64,000 nt of DNA, taken from assembly GCA_018701215.1 (NCBI GenBank), contig JABIWH010000021.1:62001-126000 (forward strand), given 5' to 3'. This DNA is from Rhodospirillaceae bacterium (GTDB lineage: Bacteria > Pseudomonadota > Alphaproteobacteria > GCA-2731375). The position numbers were made by a program, and so were the translations under genes. The notes beneath the pieces are model-generated. The model searched no databases. It had not been told where the DNA came from and saw only the letters and a list, made by a program, of their open reading frames with translations. Below, piece by piece: positions 60,694-64,000 of this stretch (positions are counted from its first letter, which is position 1; each line of letters starts with the position of its first letter).

Positions 60694-62226
60694 CTAGAGC
60701 GGAATGTTGCCGTGCTTTTTCCAGGGGTTTTCGAGTTTCTTGTTCTTCAGCATGGTCAGCGCTCTGGCCACGCGCCGGCGGGTGCTATGGGGCATGATCA
60801 CATCGTCGATATAGCCACGCTTGCCCGCAATAAACGGATTGGCGAAAGTATCGCCATATTCCTGGGTCAGCTGCTCTATGCGTTCGGGATTGTCCAGCTC
60901 CGAGCGGAAGATAATCTCGACCGCGCCCTTGGCACCCATGACGGCGATTTCCGCGCCCGGCCAGGCAAAATTGACATCACCGCGCAAATGTTTCGAGGCC
61001 ATGACGTCATAGGCGCCGCCATAGGCCTTGCGGGTAATTACCGTGACCTTGGGCACGGTGGCCTCGGCATAGGCGTAGAGCAATTTGGCGCCATGGGTGA
61101 TGATGGCGCCAAATTCCTGCACCGTGCCGGGCAGGAAGCCGGGCACATCAACGAAGGTCACGATGGGAATCTCGAAACAATCGCAGAAGCGCACGAAGCG
61201 CGCGCCCTTGCGGGCGGAATCGATGTCCAGGCAACCGGCCAGGACCATGGGCTGGTTGGCCACGAAACCCGCCGTGGCGCCGTCAATACGGCCAAAGCCA
61301 ATGACGATGTTGCCGGCGAATTCAGGCTGAATTTCATAGAAATCGCCATCATCGACAACTTTTTCCAGCAGCTCCTTGATATCATAAGGCTTGTTCGGAT
61401 TGGCCGGTACCAGGGTGTCGAGGGATTGTTCCACCCGGTCGATTGGGTCGTCCGTGGGCCGGTGCGGCACCCCGCCGCGGTTCGACAGGGGCAAGAAATC
61501 AAACAGCCGTCGGATTTGTGCCAGGGCCTCTACATCATTTTCGAAGGCCAGGTCGGCAACACCGGATTTCCGGCTATGAGTGGAGGCCCCGCCCAGTTCC
61601 TCGTGGGTCACCTCTTCTTGGGTCACCGTCTTTACCACGTCCGGGCCGGTGACATACATGTACGAGCTGTCCTTGACCATGCAAATGAAGTCGGTCATTG
61701 CCGGTGAATAGACGGCGCCGCCGGCGCTGGGCCCCATGATGACCGAAATTTGCGGTATCACGCCCGAGGCCATGACATTGCGCTGGAAGACCTCCGCATA
61801 GCCGCCCAGCGAGGCAACGCCTTCCTGGATGCGGGCCCCGCCTGAATCGTTCAGGCCAATGACCGGCGCGCCGGCCTTCATGGCCTGATCCATGATCTTG
61901 CAGATTTTCTCGGCATGGGCCTCGGACAGGGAGCCGCCGAACACGGTAAAATCCTGGCTGAAGACAAAGACCAACCGGCCATTGATGGTGCCCCAGCCGG
62001 TGACCACGCCGTCGCCCGGAATACGCTGTTCCGCCATGCCGAAATCTTCGCAGCGATGTTCGACGAACATGTCATATTCCTCGAACGATTCAGGATCGAG
62101 CAGCATTTCGAGCCGTTCCCGCGCCGTCAATTTACCTTTTGCATGTTGCGCCTGAATGCGCTTTTCGCCGCCGCCGACCCGCGCCGCCGCGCGCTTCGCC
62201 TCAAGCTGACGCAGGATGTCCTGCAT
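60694..62226 (-). CDS. pccB: Propionyl-CoA carboxylase beta subunit (carboxyltransferase)
   Basis: A 510-residue carboxyltransferase that transfers CO2 from biotin to the acyl-CoA. Conserved elements include GKLTARERLEMLLDPESF, the oxyanion/acyl-CoA pocket SGGARIQEGVASLGGYAEVF, and FVDVPGFLPGTVQEFGAIITHGAKLLYAYAEATVPKVTVITRKAYGGAYDVMASK. The ATG at 62226 follows GGAGG by ten bases; 22 extra upstream codons were rejected. The gene precedes pccA. Upstream, at 62347-62441, is an unusual structured stretch that could be its leader or an independent RNA. Confidence 0.93.
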   Translation of the reverse strand: MQDILRQLEAKRAAARVGGGEKRIQAQHAKGKLTARERLEMLLDPESFEEYDMFVEHRCEDFGMAEQRIPGDGVVTGWGTINGRLVFVFSQDFTVFGGSLSEAHAEKICKIMDQAMKAGAPVIGLNDSGGARIQEGVASLGGYAEVFQRNVMASGVIPQISVIMGPSAGGAVYSPAMTDFICMVKDSSYMYVTGPDVVKTVTQEEVTHEELGGASTHSRKSGVADLAFENDVEALAQIRRLFDFLPLSNRGGVPHRPTDDPIDRVEQSLDTLVPANPNKPYDIKELLEKVVDDGDFYEIQPEFAGNIVIGFGRIDGATAGFVANQPMVLAGCLDIDSARKGARFVRFCDCFEIPIVTFVDVPGFLPGTVQEFGAIITHGAKLLYAYAEATVPKVTVITRKAYGGAYDVMASKHLRGDVNFAWPGAEIAVMGAKGAVEIIFRSELDNPERIEQLTQEYGDTFANPFIAGKRGYIDDVIMPHSTRRRVARALTMLKNKKLENPWKKHGNIPL

Positions 62227-62346
62227 GAACCTACCACCTCCCCAACGGGATATTGTTACACTGCCTATTTGATAGCACGATACGGGGGCCAATGGGCAGC
62301 CCGATCACAGCCATTTTTCATCGGCGGGCAAAGTAGTACCAAGTGG

Positions 62347-62441
62347 ATCTTGGCGACGGTCTAACCGTCCGGGGTCTCGCGGACCCGCCGGGCCAAGATG
62401 GACGGTTGGGCAAGATGATCCAACCTGGCTAGGTCCGCCAT
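62347..62441 (-). ncRNA. Structured intergenic element upstream of pccB (candidate leader or RNA)
   Basis: The 226-base gap between ATP12 and pccB contains a compact multi-branch fold. An 8-bp outer stem (62347-62354, ATCTTGGC; 62392-62399, GCCAAGAT) encloses two hairpins: GACGGT-cta-ACCGTC (62355-62369) and GGGTC-tcgcg-GACCC (62372-62386). Beside it is a third hairpin, GGTTGG/CCAACC (62404-62409, 62420-62425), inside a weak ATGG/CCAT stem (62398-62401, 62438-62441). It would be transcribed with pccB (minus strand). It resembles no RNA family I can name; tRNA was excluded. Confidence 0.35.
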
Positions 62442-62452
62442 TTGCTGTCCAT

Positions 62453-63151
62453 TCAACCCGCGCGGTGCAGATCCATAAAGCGCGCGGCAATTTCGAATTC
62501 ACCACGCAGCTTGGCCGCGTGGGCCTCGGCCTCGGCATCCCGGCCCCAACGCTCCGCCTGATACTCATTATCCAAACGCACGGCGGCCCAAGCCGCGGCG
62601 ACATCCAGGGCACCGGCACTGACCGCCAGGGCCAGAACCAGGGACCCCGCGATTGTCACCAGGTCATTCATCGCGGCCAATTCCATGACATCATGGCCAT
62701 CCACCGCCCGGTGCAAGGCGGCCAGGGCGGCCTCATCCTGGGCGATGTGGCCGATACCGTTCGTGGTGACAAGGCGTGCACCATGCTCCGCCTCGGCCCA
62801 GCTCAACCAAGGTGACCAAAGCTGCCCCTGGCGTTGCACCAGATCCTCGGGCTCCCCGGCCCGATAGCACAAAAGATCGGTGCCGCCGTAACCCGCCAGA
62901 TTATCCACCACCGCGCCGCGCTGCCCGGCAACCAAATCGATAGCGGTATTGGCCAGACGGAAAAGCGGCATGCTTTCAGGCACAATGTCCTCATCCTGCC
63001 GCCGCCATTCCTCGGCGATAGCCTCGGCCAAGGCCTCCGCCGCCACGGCAAAGATAGCCTTTTTTGGTGTCCGGACGGGCCGGCCATCCAGTTCAATTGT
63101 CGCCCCGCTCAGCGCCGAGACGACGGCGACATCCTTGTAAAACCGCTTCAT
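62453..63151 (-). CDS. ATP12-family ATP synthase F1 assembly chaperone
   Basis: A 232-residue protein. The N-terminus MKRFYKDVAVVSALSGATIELDGRPVRTPKKAIFAVAAEALAEAIAEEW is the ATP12 opening (a beta-rich part binding the alpha subunit), followed by the helical region with LANTAIDLVAGQRGAVVDNLAGYGGTDLLCYRA and ERWGRDAEAEAHAAKLRGEFEIAARFMDL. It should help assemble the F1 alpha subunit. Its start overlaps the end of the AsmA-like gene by four bases (ATGA), so translation is coupled to it. Confidence 0.9.
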   Translation of the reverse strand: MKRFYKDVAVVSALSGATIELDGRPVRTPKKAIFAVAAEALAEAIAEEWRRQDEDIVPESMPLFRLANTAIDLVAGQRGAVVDNLAGYGGTDLLCYRAGEPEDLVQRQGQLWSPWLSWAEAEHGARLVTTNGIGHIAQDEAALAALHRAVDGHDVMELAAMNDLVTIAGSLVLALAVSAGALDVAAAWAAVRLDNEYQAERWGRDAEAEAHAAKLRGEFEIAARFMDLHRAG

Positions 63152-64000
63152 TCCGACCTCAGAAGTTTGCCCGGCAATTTCAATAACGCGCCAGCGCCTT
63201 TACCGACGGCGCCGCCAACCCGGCCCAAAATACCGGCTGGGCTTTGTTTCCCGGCGGGCGTGGCGGGCGCGGCCTCCAACTTGCCGCCTTTTAGCACGTC
63301 CATACACGGGTGCGCCTCGCCGGTACCCGCGCTTAACAACGGCAGCAACAGCCCCACGCCCGGTAACAGCAGATTGCCGACAACAGCCACCGCCACGCTA
63401 CCGGCCACGGCCATGCTATCAGGCACGGCGGAGGGATCAGCCAGAGTGCCGCTGACATCGATAGGGGTCGCCAGCGATACCAGGGACGGATCCTTTGGCC
63501 GTGGCGTCAGACGATAGCGGATGGCTTCACTGCCCAGGTCCGTCTGACCATCGCCCACAACGGTGATTTTTTCCGTATCCAATAACAGCATCCGAGACTT
63601 CGCCACGCCATCCTTGATACCGTGGCTGGAGGCAAGACAATGCAGGCGCGTCTGATTGTCCGCCGCTTTCTCCTTAACCAATGCCAACACCAGATCCTCG
63701 GCCAGCAGATCAAGGAACCGGCTTTGCATATAGCCATCGGTGATAATCACCGATGTTTCGCCATTCAGGCTGGCGGCCAGAGCGCGCAGATCACTGTGCC
63801 CGCTCGTCAGGCGGCCGCGCAGATCGGCGGTCAGATCAAGACTGCCCTCAATCATGGTGCTATCGAGCAGTGCCCCCAAATCAGACATGGCGGCGCGGCG
63901 CAATGTCAACCGCACGGCCAAATTACCCTGGTTTAGGCTACCATCCACGATCAGCTGCCCCTTCGCCAACCGGGCCGTGCTGGATTTCAGGATCAAAGCG
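63148..64000 (-). CDS. AsmA-like C-terminal-domain protein (N-terminus outside window)
   Basis: The frame is open to the window edge, so only about 284 C-terminal residues are visible. The pattern SSTARLAKGQLIVDGSLNQGNLAVRLTLRRAAMSDLGALLDST, then LNGETSVIITDGYMQSRFLDLLAEDLVLAL, and the late IRYRLTPRPKDPSLVSLATPIDVSGTL is typical of the AsmA C-terminal (beta-taco lipid-transfer) domain, followed by a hydrophobic segment and glycine-rich tail (AGALLKLPGKLLRSE). AsmA-family proteins act in phospholipid transport to the outer membrane. The translation start is not in the window. Confidence 0.82.
   Translation of the reverse strand, partial: ALILKSSTARLAKGQLIVDGSLNQGNLAVRLTLRRAAMSDLGALLDSTMIEGSLDLTADLRGRLTSGHSDLRALAASLNGETSVIITDGYMQSRFLDLLAEDLVLALVKEKAADNQTRLHCLASSHGIKDGVAKSRMLLLDTEKITVVGDGQTDLGSEAIRYRLTPRPKDPSLVSLATPIDVSGTLADPSAVPDSMAVAGSVAVAVVGNLLLPGVGLLLPLLSAGTGEAHPCMDVLKGGKLEAAPATPAGKQSPAGILGRVGGAVGKGAGALLKLPGKLLRSE

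Noticed and set aside
62347..62441. Possible tRNA at the multi-branch fold before pccB
   Set aside because: There are only two hairpins inside the outer stem, no T-loop GTTCGANNC and no CCA-compatible acceptor end, so a tRNA is excluded.

Overview
The window looks like chromosomal DNA of a GC-rich alphaproteobacterium, probably near Rhodospirillales. This is inferred from gene content: a dnaK-dnaJ pair behind an alphaproteobacterial-type heat-shock promoter, a DUF1289 protein, an ATP12-type ATP synthase assembly chaperone, propionyl-CoA carboxylase genes, and a rsmI-yraN-BON-gshB block. Coding density is very high. No rRNA, tRNA, CRISPR array, transposase or phage gene is visible, and no gene-free stretch exceeds 300 bases.

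Layout. 1-5.6 kb: a partial PEP mutase/isocitrate lyase-family enzyme, an MFS carrier, dnaJ and dnaK. 5.7-13.5 kb: a DUF1848 protein with a C-terminal cysteine cluster, a methyltransferase, gshB, a BON lipoprotein, yraN and rsmI, then a divergent LpoA-like lipoprotein, a frameshifted conserved gene and an EamA permease. 14-22.4 kb: a Gld-type ABC transporter with its GldG and DUF4340 partners, htpG, and an acyl-CoA synthetase. 22.4-27.3 kb: a four-gene minus-strand cluster (radical SAM, methyltransferase, polysaccharide deacetylase, CDP-glycerol-transferase-like protein) that resembles a surface-glycan pathway. 27.6-38.3 kb: acyl-CoA and xenobiotic-type catabolism (SDR, Asp-box propeller, crotonase, nitronate monooxygenase, two acyl-CoA dehydrogenases, tandem GFA protein, MFS, LLM flavoenzyme, Zn alcohol dehydrogenase). 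38.4-41.8 kb: a tripartite tricarboxylate transporter (tctCBA) abutting a truncated MFS gene. 42.5-49.3 kb: LLM oxidoreductase, split transketolase, phytanoyl-CoA dioxygenase-like protein, citryl-CoA-lyase-like protein, a small barrel protein and a PAS/GGDEF cyclase. 49.3-58.7 kb: isovaleryl-CoA dehydrogenase, MATE pump, SDR, GSA-like aminotransferase, then a small membrane protein, a di-iron ODP-type protein and a histidine kinase, then thioesterase, SDR, CMD-family protein and acylphosphatase. 58.7-64 kb: pccA, pccB, ATP12 and a partial AsmA-like gene.

The best candidates for new biology are: (i) a coupled gene pair at 54.5-56.4 kb in which a stand-alone di-iron ODP-like domain may be the sensory input of a sensor-less histidine kinase, with a perfect FNR/FixK-type box (TTGAT-N4-ATCAA) in the divergent promoter region upstream; (ii) the radical SAM/deacetylase glycan cluster; (iii) a densely folded intergenic element before pccB; (iv) two CTAGA-ended palindromic elements, both in convergent intergenic gaps. 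Families were assigned by reading motifs and overall sequence character; no database search was possible.
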